Assembly (NCBI GenBank): GCA_002733465.1
Contig: NVVT01000005.1
Span: 173,746-185,633 of the forward strand
Source: Kangiella sp.
GTDB lineage: Bacteria > Pseudomonadota > Gammaproteobacteria > Enterobacterales > Kangiellaceae
DNA length: 11,888 nt
Direction: 5' to 3'
Of this stretch, positions 1 to 7,517 are shown piece by piece. The notes beneath the pieces are model-generated. The model had not been told where the DNA came from, did not search any database, and saw only the letters and a program-made list of their open reading frames with translations. Position 1 is the first letter of the stretch. Every line of letters begins with the position of its first letter. The translations under genes were made by a program, and so were the position numbers.

Positions 1-1
1 T

Positions 2-1486
2 AAAGCGAGAAACGAAAAGCATTTAGGGCGCGGTAAATTATTACCGAGAGATCGAGTAAGACAACTTCTTGATGTCGGCTCTCCGTTTTTAGAATTTTCC
101 CAGTTTGCAGCATACGATATGTATGACAACCAAGTACCGTCCGCAGGAATGATTTCTGGCATTGGCTTAGTTAACGGTCAAGAATGTGTGATCGTTGCAA
201 ACGACGCGACAGTAAAAGGCGGAACCTACTTTCCTGAAACAATTAAAAAACATTTACGCGCTCAAGAAATTGCCGAGCAAAATCATTTACCTTGTATTTA
301 TTTGGTTGACTCAGGTGGTGCCAATCTTCCTCAACAGGATCAAGTATTTCCTGATCGCGATCATTTTGGTCGCATCTTTTATAATCAAGCGAATATGTCA
401 GCAAAAGGTATTGCACAAATTGCGGTGGTAATGGGAAGTTGTACTGCGGGTGGCGCTTATGTACCAGCCATGGCGGATGAAAGTATCATCGTTAAAGGTC
501 AAGGCACCATATTTCTCGGAGGCCCGCCATTAGTTAAAGCTGCTACCGGAGAAGAAGTAACCGCAGAAGAGTTAGGTGGTGGCGATGTTCATTGTAAAAA
601 TTCTGGAGTAACCGATTATTTAGCCAACGATGATCAACATGCTCTTGGGCTCACTCGAAATATCATCTCACATTTAAATAAGCAAAAATACGCTCCTTGG
701 AAAACTTCAACACCTGTTGCGCCAAATTACCCAAAAGAAGAGCTATACGGAGTGATTCCAACTGATGCGAAAAAGCCCTTTGATATCAAAGAAATCATTA
801 CTCGTATCGTTGACGCGAGCGAGTTTGATGAATTTAAAGCTCTCTATGGTTCCACATTGGTCTGTGGGTTTGCGAAGATTTATGGCTATCCTGTTGGAAT
901 AGTAGCTAACAATGGAATTTTATTTTCAGAATCCGCATTAAAGGGCGCGCACTTTATTGAGCTCTGTTGCCAAAGGAATATTCCGCTAATATTTTTACAA
1001 AACATTACGGGATTTATGGTGGGAAAAAAATACGAAAATGGCGGTATCGCTAAAAATGGTGCAAAAATGGTTACCGCGGTTGCTTGTGCTAAAGTGCCTA
1101 AATATACGGTGATAGTCGGCGGAAGTTTTGGTGCTGGAAATTATGGCATGTGTGGCAGAGCTTATAGTCCAAGATTTTTATGGATGTGGCCTAATGCTCG
1201 AATTTCAGTGATGGGTGGTTCTCAAGCTGCTGGCGTTTTGGCGCAAGTTAAACGTGATAATTTTAATCGCAAAGGCATTGAGTGGTCACTAGAAGATGAA
1301 AAAGCCTTTAAAGCACCCATTGAAGAAATGTACGAAAAACAAGGACATCCTTATTACGCTTCTGCTCGCTTATGGGATGATGGAATCATTGACCCAGCTG
1401 ATACACGTAAAGTTTTAGGTTTAGGTTTAGCAGCTAGTTTAAACGCTCCATCAGAGAAAACACAATTTGGTGTTTTCAGAATGTAA
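2..1486 (+). CDS. liuB: 3-methylcrotonyl-CoA carboxylase, carboxyltransferase (beta) subunit, 5'-truncated
   Basis: This is the carboxyltransferase subunit of methylcrotonyl-CoA carboxylase. It moves CO2 from carboxybiotin on LiuD to 3-methylcrotonyl-CoA, giving 3-methylglutaconyl-CoA, in the cytoplasm. The frame is open from base 2. The residues before the first internal ATG at 119 still match the family (KLLPRDRV, then GSPFLEFSQFAAYDMY), so the gene begins outside the window and 119 is not its start. The window shows 494 residues of a family usually near 535, so about 40 are missing. Recognisable family blocks are GGTYFPETIKKHL, VDSGGANLPQQDQVFPDRDHFGRIF written as consecutive short motifs, the glycine-rich GSCTAGGAYVPAMADE, GTIFLGGPPLVKAATGE, and GGSFGAGNYGMCGRAYSPRF late in the protein. 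The partner biotin subunit liuD lies two genes downstream. A propionyl- or geranyl-CoA carboxylase subunit is less likely given the liuCDE neighbours. Confidence 0.95.
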   Translation, partial: KARNEKHLGRGKLLPRDRVRQLLDVGSPFLEFSQFAAYDMYDNQVPSAGMISGIGLVNGQECVIVANDATVKGGTYFPETIKKHLRAQEIAEQNHLPCIYLVDSGGANLPQQDQVFPDRDHFGRIFYNQANMSAKGIAQIAVVMGSCTAGGAYVPAMADESIIVKGQGTIFLGGPPLVKAATGEEVTAEELGGGDVHCKNSGVTDYLANDDQHALGLTRNIISHLNKQKYAPWKTSTPVAPNYPKEELYGVIPTDAKKPFDIKEIITRIVDASEFDEFKALYGSTLVCGFAKIYGYPVGIVANNGILFSESALKGAHFIELCCQRNIPLIFLQNITGFMVGKKYENGGIAKNGAKMVTAVACAKVPKYTVIVGGSFGAGNYGMCGRAYSPRFLWMWPNARISVMGGSQAAGVLAQVKRDNFNRKGIEWSLEDEKAFKAPIEEMYEKQGHPYYASARLWDDGIIDPADTRKVLGLGLAASLNAPSEKTQFGVFRM

Positions 1487-1498
1487 TGTTTCAAACAT
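1486..1498 (+). repeat. 13-nt palindrome at the liuB stop
   Basis: ATGTTTCAAACAT has two perfect 6-nt arms around a central C. It begins at the last base of the liuB stop codon and lies in the gap before liuC. With a 1-nt centre it cannot form a hairpin, so if it has a function it would be as a protein-binding site on DNA. No T-run follows. It may be chance in A+T-rich DNA. Confidence 0.3.
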
Positions 1499-1520
1499 AT
1501 CTAAAAGAATAAAATATTAT

Positions 1521-1525
1521 AAGGA
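1521..1525 (+). promoter_or_regulatory. ribosome binding site of liuC
   Basis: AAGGA lies 9 nt before the ATG at 1535. It is the only good Shine-Dalgarno match in the 48-nt gap after liuB and it fixes the liuC start. Confidence 0.7.
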
Positions 1526-1534
1526 CTTTTTTAA

Positions 1535-2356
1535 ATGACAAACGCAAATAATGGCATACAAATAACAAAAACTAAAAATGGTGTTGGACGTATCACTTTA
1601 GATCGCGCTGAGTTACATAATTCATTTGATGATAAAGTGATTCAATCTTTAACTGACGCCATAAAAGATATTGATCAAGATGACAGTTTGAGGCTATTAG
1701 TCTTAGATGCAAATGGAAAGAGCTTTTCCGCCGGTGCCGATCTCAATTGGATGAAACGCATGGCGAACTATAGCTGGGAAGAGAATTATCAAGACTCTTT
1801 AAAACTCGCAGGCTTAATGCAAGCTTTATACGAATGCACCAAAACAACCATTGTAGTAGTCCAAGGAGCCGCCTATGGCGGTGGTGTTGGTTTAGTAGCC
1901 TGTTGCGATATCGTTTTAGCTAGTGACAAAGCTATTTTTTGTTTATCCGAAGTTAAACTCGGTTTAATTCCGTCCGTAATTAGTCCTTACGTTGTTAAAG
2001 CAATTGGCGAAAGAAACTCAAAACGATATTTTGCCACCGCTGAAAAATTTAATGTGAAGGAAGCCTTAAATATTCAACTGGTGCACAAAGTATTTCCTCT
2101 AGACGAACTCAAAGATTCGAGTGATGATTATATCAATCGTATATTGGCTAATGGTCCTAACGCAATGTATCAAGCAAAGCGGTTAGTTAATTACGTCAAT
2201 AATAAAAATATTGATGAAATTTTAATTTTGGAAACTGCTCAGCGCATTGCCGATATTCGAGCATCCGTTGAAGGCAAAGAAGGCGTAAGTGCTTTCTTAG
2301 AAAAGCGTCCTGCTCACTGGGCGTCTGCTATTGTAAAAACAGTTGGCGATTTGTAA
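1535..2356 (+). CDS. liuC: Methylglutaconyl-CoA hydratase (crotonase family)
   Basis: This enzyme hydrates 3-methylglutaconyl-CoA to 3-hydroxy-3-methylglutaryl-CoA in leucine breakdown. The 273-residue protein is a single crotonase domain of normal length. The oxyanion-hole segments are FSAGADLNWM (about residues 64-73) and GGGVG at 115-119. The likely catalytic glutamate is Glu139 in CLSEVKLGLIP. The position of the first catalytic Glu of classical enoyl-CoA hydratases is Gly119, as I recall for other LiuC proteins, and the following ISPYVVKAIGER block is also LiuC-like. The ATG at 1535 has an AAGGA Shine-Dalgarno sequence 9 nt upstream. Its place between the two methylcrotonyl-CoA carboxylase subunits strengthens the assignment over a generic enoyl-CoA hydratase. 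Confidence 0.93.
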   Translation: MTNANNGIQITKTKNGVGRITLDRAELHNSFDDKVIQSLTDAIKDIDQDDSLRLLVLDANGKSFSAGADLNWMKRMANYSWEENYQDSLKLAGLMQALYECTKTTIVVVQGAAYGGGVGLVACCDIVLASDKAIFCLSEVKLGLIPSVISPYVVKAIGERNSKRYFATAEKFNVKEALNIQLVHKVFPLDELKDSSDDYINRILANGPNAMYQAKRLVNYVNNKNIDEILILETAQRIADIRASVEGKEGVSAFLEKRPAHWASAIVKTVGDL

Positions 2357-2373
2357 TCTAGAATCTAAACCTA

Positions 2374-4401
2374 ATGGTTAGTGAAATAATGAACAATGTG
2401 AAAAATAAAAATATTCAAAAAATATTAATCGCTAATCGTGGGGAGATCGCTTGTCGAGTGATCCGAACCGCTCAGCAAATGGGGATACAATGTGTTGCTG
2501 TATACTCCGATGCGGATCAAAATTCTCAGCATGTGAAGTTAGCTGATGAAGCTTGGTATATTGGAAACTCACCTGCGAGTGAAAGTTATTTAAGAGCCGA
2601 CAAAATATTACAAGTAGCAAAACAATCGAACTCTGACGCTGTGCATCCCGGTTATGGTTTTTTATCTGAAAATGCAGGGTTTGCAAAAGCTTGTTCCGAT
2701 AATAATATTATTTTTATTGGCCCACCAACTGGCGCTATTGAAGCAATGGGATCAAAGAGTGAAGCAAAAAACATTATGACTCTAGCTAATGTGCCTTTAG
2801 TTGAGGGATATCATGGTGATAGTCAAGAAGAAACACTTTTAAATCAAGAAGCCGATAAAATTGGTTATCCCGTGTTAATAAAAGCAACCGCTGGCGGTGG
2901 CGGTAAAGGGATGCGAGTAGTCGAAACTAGCGAAGAGTTTTTATTATCTTTACAATCTTGTAAACGCGAAGCTTTATCTTCTTTTGGTGATGATAAGGTC
3001 TTGATCGAAAAATATTTGACCAAACCTCGGCACGTCGAGATTCAAGTTTTCGCCGATAATTTTGGCAACGCTGTTCATTTATTTGAGCGTGATTGTAGTA
3101 TACAAAGACGCCACCAAAAAGTAATTGAGGAAGCGCCTGCTCCGGGTTTAAGTGAAGACACTAGAAATGCGATGGGGCAAGTGGCAATTCAAGCAGCTAA
3201 AGCCATAAATTATAGTGGCGCCGGAACAGTAGAGTTTTTATACGATGAAGATGGTTCATTTTATTTTATGGAAATGAATACTCGTCTTCAAGTTGAGCAT
3301 CCTGTCACCGAAAAAATTACTGGGTTAGATTTAGTTGAATGGCAAATTATTGTCGCCAACAATCAACCTCTACCTTTAAAGCAAGACCAGCTTTCATTTA
3401 ATGGTCATGCATTTGAAGCCCGAATTTATGCTGAAGATCCAAATAATGATTTTTTACCCGTCACCGGAAAAATAGATTATCTTGGTTTACCCAAATTAAA
3501 CAGTAACGTTAGAGTCGATTCTGGTGTTGTTACTGGCGATTCAGTTAGTGTTTTTTATGATCCCATGATTGCAAAACTAATTGTCTGGGACAAAGATCGA
3601 AACAGTGCATTAGCTCGTTTACGCGGTGCTCTATCAGAATTTCATGTCGCGGGCTTAACCACTAACATTGAGTTTTTACACGAACTAGCATCCCATGATT
3701 CATTTATGAATGCAGATCTTGATACGCACTTTCTAGATAAACACGGCGAAGAGCTTTGTAATTTAACCAATGACGTTAGCGACAGCATTATTGCTTCTGT
3801 TGCTTTAACTGTGATGCTTGAACAAAGTAGTCAATCGTTAGAGCAAGCATTAGACAACCATTCATCTCCTTGGCTGGATTCTACTGGTTGGCGACTTAAT
3901 GAAGATAATCACCACATTATTGAAATAATCCACAACGAACAACTCATAACCGTGATCGCTCATTTTCGCGAACAAGGTTTTGTATTTGAAATATCAGGTA
4001 AAGATTATTTAGTTAAAGGCGACCTTTCTGATAATCAGCACGATTTAAGTTTAGATATTGACGGGCAGAAAAGTCGTGTCATTATTTCAAAGAAAGATAA
4101 TGATATTGTTGTTTTTAAAAATTCAATGAGCTGGTCTTTTCAAATAAAAGATAATAAAAAATCAGTGGTTGAACAAGAAGAATCTTCAAACCTAACGGCG
4201 CCAATGCCTGGAACGGTAATTGAAGTAATGATTGAAGTTGGACAAGAAATAGAGAAAGGTCAACCGATTGTCATAATGGAAGCCATGAAGATGGAGCATA
4301 CGATTAAAGCGCATAAATCTTTAGTGATTACAGATGTTTTATATGCCGTAGGCGATTTAGTTGAAGACGGCGCTGAACTTGTCGCGTTTGAAGAATTGTA
4401 A
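2374..4401 (+). CDS. liuD: 3-methylcrotonyl-CoA carboxylase, biotin-carrying (alpha) subunit
   Basis: This is the biotin subunit of methylcrotonyl-CoA carboxylase. It carboxylates its own biotin with ATP and bicarbonate, and LiuB uses the product. Domains in order: biotin carboxylase N-terminal domain (KILIANRGEIACRVIR, from about residue 16), ATP-grasp domain with the glycine-rich loop KATAGGGGKGMR from residue 170 and EMNTRLQVEHPVTE from residue 300, biotin carboxylase C-terminal domain to about 455, a BT linker region to about 600, then a biotinyl domain. The biotin acceptor is Lys639 in EAMKME. The length of 675 residues is normal. Two in-frame starts are possible, 2374 and 2389. Neither has a strong Shine-Dalgarno sequence, and the conserved fold begins after both. 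The gap from liuC is 17 nt and only 3 nt separate it from liuE. Confidence 0.95.
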   Translation: MVSEIMNNVKNKNIQKILIANRGEIACRVIRTAQQMGIQCVAVYSDADQNSQHVKLADEAWYIGNSPASESYLRADKILQVAKQSNSDAVHPGYGFLSENAGFAKACSDNNIIFIGPPTGAIEAMGSKSEAKNIMTLANVPLVEGYHGDSQEETLLNQEADKIGYPVLIKATAGGGGKGMRVVETSEEFLLSLQSCKREALSSFGDDKVLIEKYLTKPRHVEIQVFADNFGNAVHLFERDCSIQRRHQKVIEEAPAPGLSEDTRNAMGQVAIQAAKAINYSGAGTVEFLYDEDGSFYFMEMNTRLQVEHPVTEKITGLDLVEWQIIVANNQPLPLKQDQLSFNGHAFEARIYAEDPNNDFLPVTGKIDYLGLPKLNSNVRVDSGVVTGDSVSVFYDPMIAKLIVWDKDRNSALARLRGALSEFHVAGLTTNIEFLHELASHDSFMNADLDTHFLDKHGEELCNLTNDVSDSIIASVALTVMLEQSSQSLEQALDNHSSPWLDSTGWRLNEDNHHIIEIIHNEQLITVIAHFREQGFVFEISGKDYLVKGDLSDNQHDLSLDIDGQKSRVIISKKDNDIVVFKNSMSWSFQIKDNKKSVVEQEESSNLTAPMPGTVIEVMIEVGQEIEKGQPIVIMEAMKMEHTIKAHKSLVITDVLYAVGDLVEDGAELVAFEEL

Positions 4402-4404
4402 AAT

Positions 4405-5328
4405 ATGTTACCCAATAAAGTAAAAATAATTGAAGTGGGTGTTCGTGATGGATTGCAGAACGAGTCCAAAGTCGTTCCTATAGATGTCAAAATAAAACTA
4501 ATAGAACTACTTGCAGACAGCGGTTTGTCCGTAATTGAAGCCACTAGTTTTGTTTCACCAAAATGGGTGCCTCAACTTTCTGATCATAAAAACATTATTG
4601 AATCGATCAATAGTAATCAATATTTATCATCCCTCAACAAAGAAATGAACTATCCGGTACTAACGCCTAACATGAAGGGATTTGATAATGCCATTTCTGC
4701 CGGAGTGAAAGAAGTAGCTATATTTGCGGCAGCTTCTGAAGCATTTTCTAAAAGCAATATTAATTGCTCGATTGATGAAAGTATCGAGCGATTTATTCCA
4801 ATTTTAGAAAAAGCAAAAGATCTTGGGATCCCAGTTCGTGGATACGTTTCTTGTGTTTTAGGTTGTCCTTTTCAAGGCGAGGTCAAAGTCAGTCAAGTAG
4901 TTCAAGTATCAAAAAAACTAAAAGATATTGGATGTTATGAAATTTCGCTGGGCGATACCATTGGAGTTGGCACACCTTCAAAAACAACGCAATTAATTAG
5001 CGCGCTAAAAAATGAAATTGATGTCAGTCATTTAGCCGTTCACTTCCATGATACTTATGGTCAAGCATTAGCGAATATTTTAGCGTCCATGCAATCCGGC
5101 ATCAGCAATATTGACGCATCAGTTTCCGGTTTAGGTGGATGCCCTTATGCTAAAGGTGCATCAGGAAATGTTGCCACAGAAGATTTAGTTTATATGCTAG
5201 ATGGAATGGGCATTGAGACCGGAATAAATCTAGATAAACTAATTAAAGCAGGAGATTATATCAGCCAATATTTAGGACGTGTCAATGGTTCTAAAGTGGC
5301 ATTAGCTAAACTAAATAGCGCGTGTTAA
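4405..5328 (+). CDS. liuE: Hydroxymethylglutaryl-CoA lyase
   Basis: This lyase cleaves 3-hydroxy-3-methylglutaryl-CoA to acetyl-CoA and acetoacetate, the last carbon-carbon cleavage of leucine breakdown. The 307-residue protein is a full-length HMGL-like TIM barrel. Visible active-site signatures are EVGVRDGLQNE near the N-terminus with Arg14 and Asp15, the metal-binding HFHD with His213 and His215, and the family signature GLGGCPYAKGASGN with the catalytic-loop Cys246. The start is 3 nt after the liuD stop. A weak GAAGAA in the end of liuD is the only Shine-Dalgarno candidate, so translation is probably coupled to liuD. The product acetoacetate is the substrate of the enzyme encoded by the next two genes. 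Related lyases such as isopropylmalate synthase lack the GGCPYA signature. Confidence 0.95.
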   Translation: MLPNKVKIIEVGVRDGLQNESKVVPIDVKIKLIELLADSGLSVIEATSFVSPKWVPQLSDHKNIIESINSNQYLSSLNKEMNYPVLTPNMKGFDNAISAGVKEVAIFAAASEAFSKSNINCSIDESIERFIPILEKAKDLGIPVRGYVSCVLGCPFQGEVKVSQVVQVSKKLKDIGCYEISLGDTIGVGTPSKTTQLISALKNEIDVSHLAVHFHDTYGQALANILASMQSGISNIDASVSGLGGCPYAKGASGNVATEDLVYMLDGMGIETGINLDKLIKAGDYISQYLGRVNGSKVALAKLNSAC

Positions 5329-5355
5329 AAATAATGATTTTTTCGAATAAAGGTT

Positions 5356-5360
5356 AGGAG
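5356..5360 (+). promoter_or_regulatory. ribosome binding site of scoA
   Basis: AGGAG sits 6 nt before the ATG at 5367. It is a near-ideal site and stronger than those of the preceding liu genes, which suggests high translation of the CoA-transferase. Confidence 0.75.
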
Positions 5361-5366
5361 TAATTT

Positions 5367-6071
5367 ATGTCAGGCTTTAATAAAATCGTGTCCAGCTATG
5401 ACGAAGCAATGGCCGGTCTTACCGACAATATGACTGTCATCGCGGGAGGTTTTGGCCTTTGCGGAATTCCAGAAGGATTAATTGCACAAATCAAGAAAAT
5501 GCAAACCAAGCAACTTACATTTGTTTCAAACAACTGTGGAGTTGATGATTTTGGTTTAGGTATTTTATTACAAGGTAAACAAATTAAGAAAATGATTTCA
5601 TCTTACGTCGGTGAAAATGCAGAATTTGAACGCCAATATTTATCAGGTGAACTAGAAGTCGAATTAACCCCTCAAGGAACTCTGGCTGAAAAAATACGTG
5701 CTGGTGGTGCAGGTATTCCAGCGTTTTACACAGCAACAGGATATGGAACTCCCGTTGCAGAAGGTAAAGAAGTAAAAGAGTTTAACGGTCGAAAATATAT
5801 TTTAGAAGAAGCCATTACCGGTGATTTCGCAATCGTTCGCGCTTGGAAATCAGATCGTATGGGAAATTTGGTTTACCGTGATACCGCAATGAACTTTAAC
5901 CCTGAAGCGGCTACTGCTGGAAAAATAACCGTAGTTGAAGTAGAAGAAATCGTAGAAAACGGCGAGTTAAAACCAACAGAAATTCATACGCCGGGTATTT
6001 ATGTTAACCGCGTTATTCAAGCAACTTTCGAAAAACGAATCGAAAGATTGACGCTAGCAAAAGAAGGATAG
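5367..6071 (+). CDS. scoA: Succinyl-CoA:3-ketoacid CoA-transferase, subunit A
   Basis: This is subunit A of a class I CoA-transferase that swaps CoA from succinyl-CoA to acetoacetate, giving acetoacetyl-CoA and succinate. The 234-residue protein has the subunit A signature AGGFGLCGIPEGLI at residues 26-39. It is followed by FVSNNCGVDDFGLG and the GTLAEKIRAGGAGIPAFYT block typical of SCOT enzymes, and ends with the conserved GIYVNRV. The gene is 38 nt after liuE with a strong AGGAG. Its TAG stop overlaps the Shine-Dalgarno sequence of scoB, so the two subunits are likely made in step. The position next to HMG-CoA lyase argues for acetoacetate as substrate. An AtoDA-type acetate CoA-transferase is the main alternative. 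Confidence 0.93.
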   Translation: MSGFNKIVSSYDEAMAGLTDNMTVIAGGFGLCGIPEGLIAQIKKMQTKQLTFVSNNCGVDDFGLGILLQGKQIKKMISSYVGENAEFERQYLSGELEVELTPQGTLAEKIRAGGAGIPAFYTATGYGTPVAEGKEVKEFNGRKYILEEAITGDFAIVRAWKSDRMGNLVYRDTAMNFNPEAATAGKITVVEVEEIVENGELKPTEIHTPGIYVNRVIQATFEKRIERLTLAKEG

Positions 6072-6080
6072 GAGAAGAAT

Positions 6081-6740
6081 ATGTCATTAAATCGCGAACA
6101 AATTGCTATGCGAGTTGCGCAAGAGTTGAAAGATGGAGACTACGTCAATTTAGGCATTGGCATACCCACATTAGTAGCTAGTTTTGTGCCAAAAGACATT
6201 GAAGTCATGTTGCAGTCCGAGAATGGTTTGTTAGGAATGGGTCCTTATCCTACTAAAGAAAATGTTGATGCAGATATGATCAATGCCGGAAAGGAAACGG
6301 TAACCGCAATTACAGGTGCTTCCATCTTTTCGTCTTCTCAAAGCTTTGCCATGATCCGAGGCGGTCATGTTGATTTTACCGTGTTAGGTGCTTTCGAAGT
6401 GGATCAAAATGGCAACATTGCTTCGTATATGATCCCAAGAAAGTTAGTAAAAGGAATGGGCGGTGCAATGGATCTTGTTGCTGGTGCTAAAAATATTATT
6501 GTCACAATGACCCATGCAAATAAACATGGACACTCTAAGTTGCTCAGCAAATGTACATTACCTTTAACCGGTGTCGATTGCATCAATAAAGTTGTCACTG
6601 ATTTAGCCGTTATAGAAATTAAAGATGGCGCATTTCATCTTTTAGAAAGAGCACCGGGTGTATCAGTTGAAGAAATAATTGAAAAAACCGATGGTAAATT
6701 AATTGTGCCTGATGATGTTCCAGAGATGAAAATAGATTAA
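6081..6740 (+). CDS. scoB: Succinyl-CoA:3-ketoacid CoA-transferase, subunit B
   Basis: This is subunit B of the acetoacetate:succinyl-CoA CoA-transferase. It carries the active-site glutamate that forms the enzyme-CoA thioester. The signature LQSENGLLGMGP places that residue at Glu47. The block GGHVDFTVLGAFEVD and the later KLVKGMGGAMDLV are typical of the subunit, and 219 residues is the normal length. The start ATG at 6081 has AGGAG at 6070-6074, which overlaps the scoA stop, and the gap to scoA is 9 nt. With ScoA it turns the acetoacetate from LiuE into acetoacetyl-CoA for thiolytic cleavage. No thiolase gene is seen in the window. No terminator follows the gene, so transcription may continue into aat. 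Confidence 0.93.
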   Translation: MSLNREQIAMRVAQELKDGDYVNLGIGIPTLVASFVPKDIEVMLQSENGLLGMGPYPTKENVDADMINAGKETVTAITGASIFSSSQSFAMIRGGHVDFTVLGAFEVDQNGNIASYMIPRKLVKGMGGAMDLVAGAKNIIVTMTHANKHGHSKLLSKCTLPLTGVDCINKVVTDLAVIEIKDGAFHLLERAPGVSVEEIIEKTDGKLIVPDDVPEMKID

Positions 6741-6741
6741 T

Positions 6742-6778
6742 AGCAACTCAAATAAGGATAGGATAGCTTAAAGTTGCT
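6742..6778 (+). promoter_or_regulatory. possible hairpin spanning the aat ribosome binding site and start
   Basis: AGCAACT (6742-6748) and AGTTGCT (6772-6778) are perfect 7-nt complementary arms around a 23-nt loop. The loop contains the purine-rich AAGGATAGGAT that serves as Shine-Dalgarno region for aat. The TTG start codon (6774-6776) lies within the 3' arm. In RNA this could partly hide the start codon. The stem is short and the loop large, so stability would be modest and function is not shown. Confidence 0.35.
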
Positions 6779-7517
6779 TCCATTTTTAACAAATGAATGT
6801 CTCTTCCCTTCCGTTGAAACGGCACTAATTGAGCCCGACGGTTTATTATGTGCTGGGGCTGATTTATCCCCAAATAGACTGATATCAGCCTATTCCAAAG
6901 GCATATTTCCTTGGTATAGTGACGGAGAACCTATTCTTTGGTGGTCACCTAATCCGCGCACAATTTTTGATATTGCGAATTATAATCCATCAAAAAGCTT
7001 GTGCCGTTTTGCAAGAAAATCAGAATGGAAAATAACTTTAAATAATGCTTTTGAAGAAGTCATACAAGCATGCGCTGAACCGAGATCAGACTTAGATGGC
7101 ACTTGGATAACTAACGACATCATTGAAGCGTATAACGAACTACATAAAAAAGGTTATGCCCATTCAATTGAAATATGGCAAGATAGTCCTCTAAAAAAGA
7201 GGCGCTTAATCGGCGGTATTTACGGTGTCGCGATCGGAAAGTTATTTTGCGGTGAATCAATGTTTAGTAGAGAATCACAAGCTTCTAAAATTGCTATATC
7301 TTGCCTTATAAGATATTTAGACGGTTTTGACTTCCCCATTTTAGATGCACAAATAAAAAACCCTCATTTATCCACGCTTGGTTCTAAACAAATTGAACGA
7401 GAGAGTTTTATTAAAATCATCAACAATCAAATAATTCGTTCCAATGATGAAACTATCTGGCAACCAAAAGAACTCAATATGAAAGAGCTTGTAACAAGGA
7501 TTGTAATAGAAAAATGA
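6774..7517 (+). CDS. aat: Leucyl/phenylalanyl-tRNA-protein transferase
   Basis: This enzyme transfers Leu or Phe from aminoacyl-tRNA to proteins with N-terminal Arg or Lys, marking them for ClpS/ClpAP. The 247-residue protein starts at TTG. A stop at 6759-6761 in the same frame rules out an earlier start, and the residues right after TTG (LPFLTNECLFPSVETAL) already match the family N-terminus. Family motifs are EPDGLLCAGADLSPNRLI, GIFPWYS, ILWWSPNPR, GTWIT, YGVAIGKLFCGESMFSR with Glu161, and LDAQI with Asp191 and Gln193, matching the key Glu and Asp-x-Gln of the E. coli enzyme. A short basic stretch (SPLKKRR) extends the loop before GGIYGV relative to E. coli. The gene overlaps bpt by 4 nt. 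Confidence 0.95.
   Translation: MLPFLTNECLFPSVETALIEPDGLLCAGADLSPNRLISAYSKGIFPWYSDGEPILWWSPNPRTIFDIANYNPSKSLCRFARKSEWKITLNNAFEEVIQACAEPRSDLDGTWITNDIIEAYNELHKKGYAHSIEIWQDSPLKKRRLIGGIYGVAIGKLFCGESMFSRESQASKIAISCLIRYLDGFDFPILDAQIKNPHLSTLGSKQIERESFIKIINNQIIRSNDETIWQPKELNMKELVTRIVIEK

Noticed and set aside
1877..1951. Missing first catalytic glutamate in LiuC (Gly119 instead)
   Set aside because: As I recall, other LiuC proteins also have Gly at this position and rely on the Glu in the SEVKLG-type motif, so this is normal for the subfamily.
2432..2686. 84-codon minus-strand open frame inside liuD
   Set aside because: It is the reverse complement of the conserved biotin carboxylase N-terminal domain, so it is a shadow frame without independent support.
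4260..4544. 94-codon minus-strand open frame across the liuD-liuE junction
   Set aside because: It is antisense to the biotinyl domain and the HMG-CoA lyase N-terminus; its Ser/Thr/Ile-rich translation looks like a shadow.
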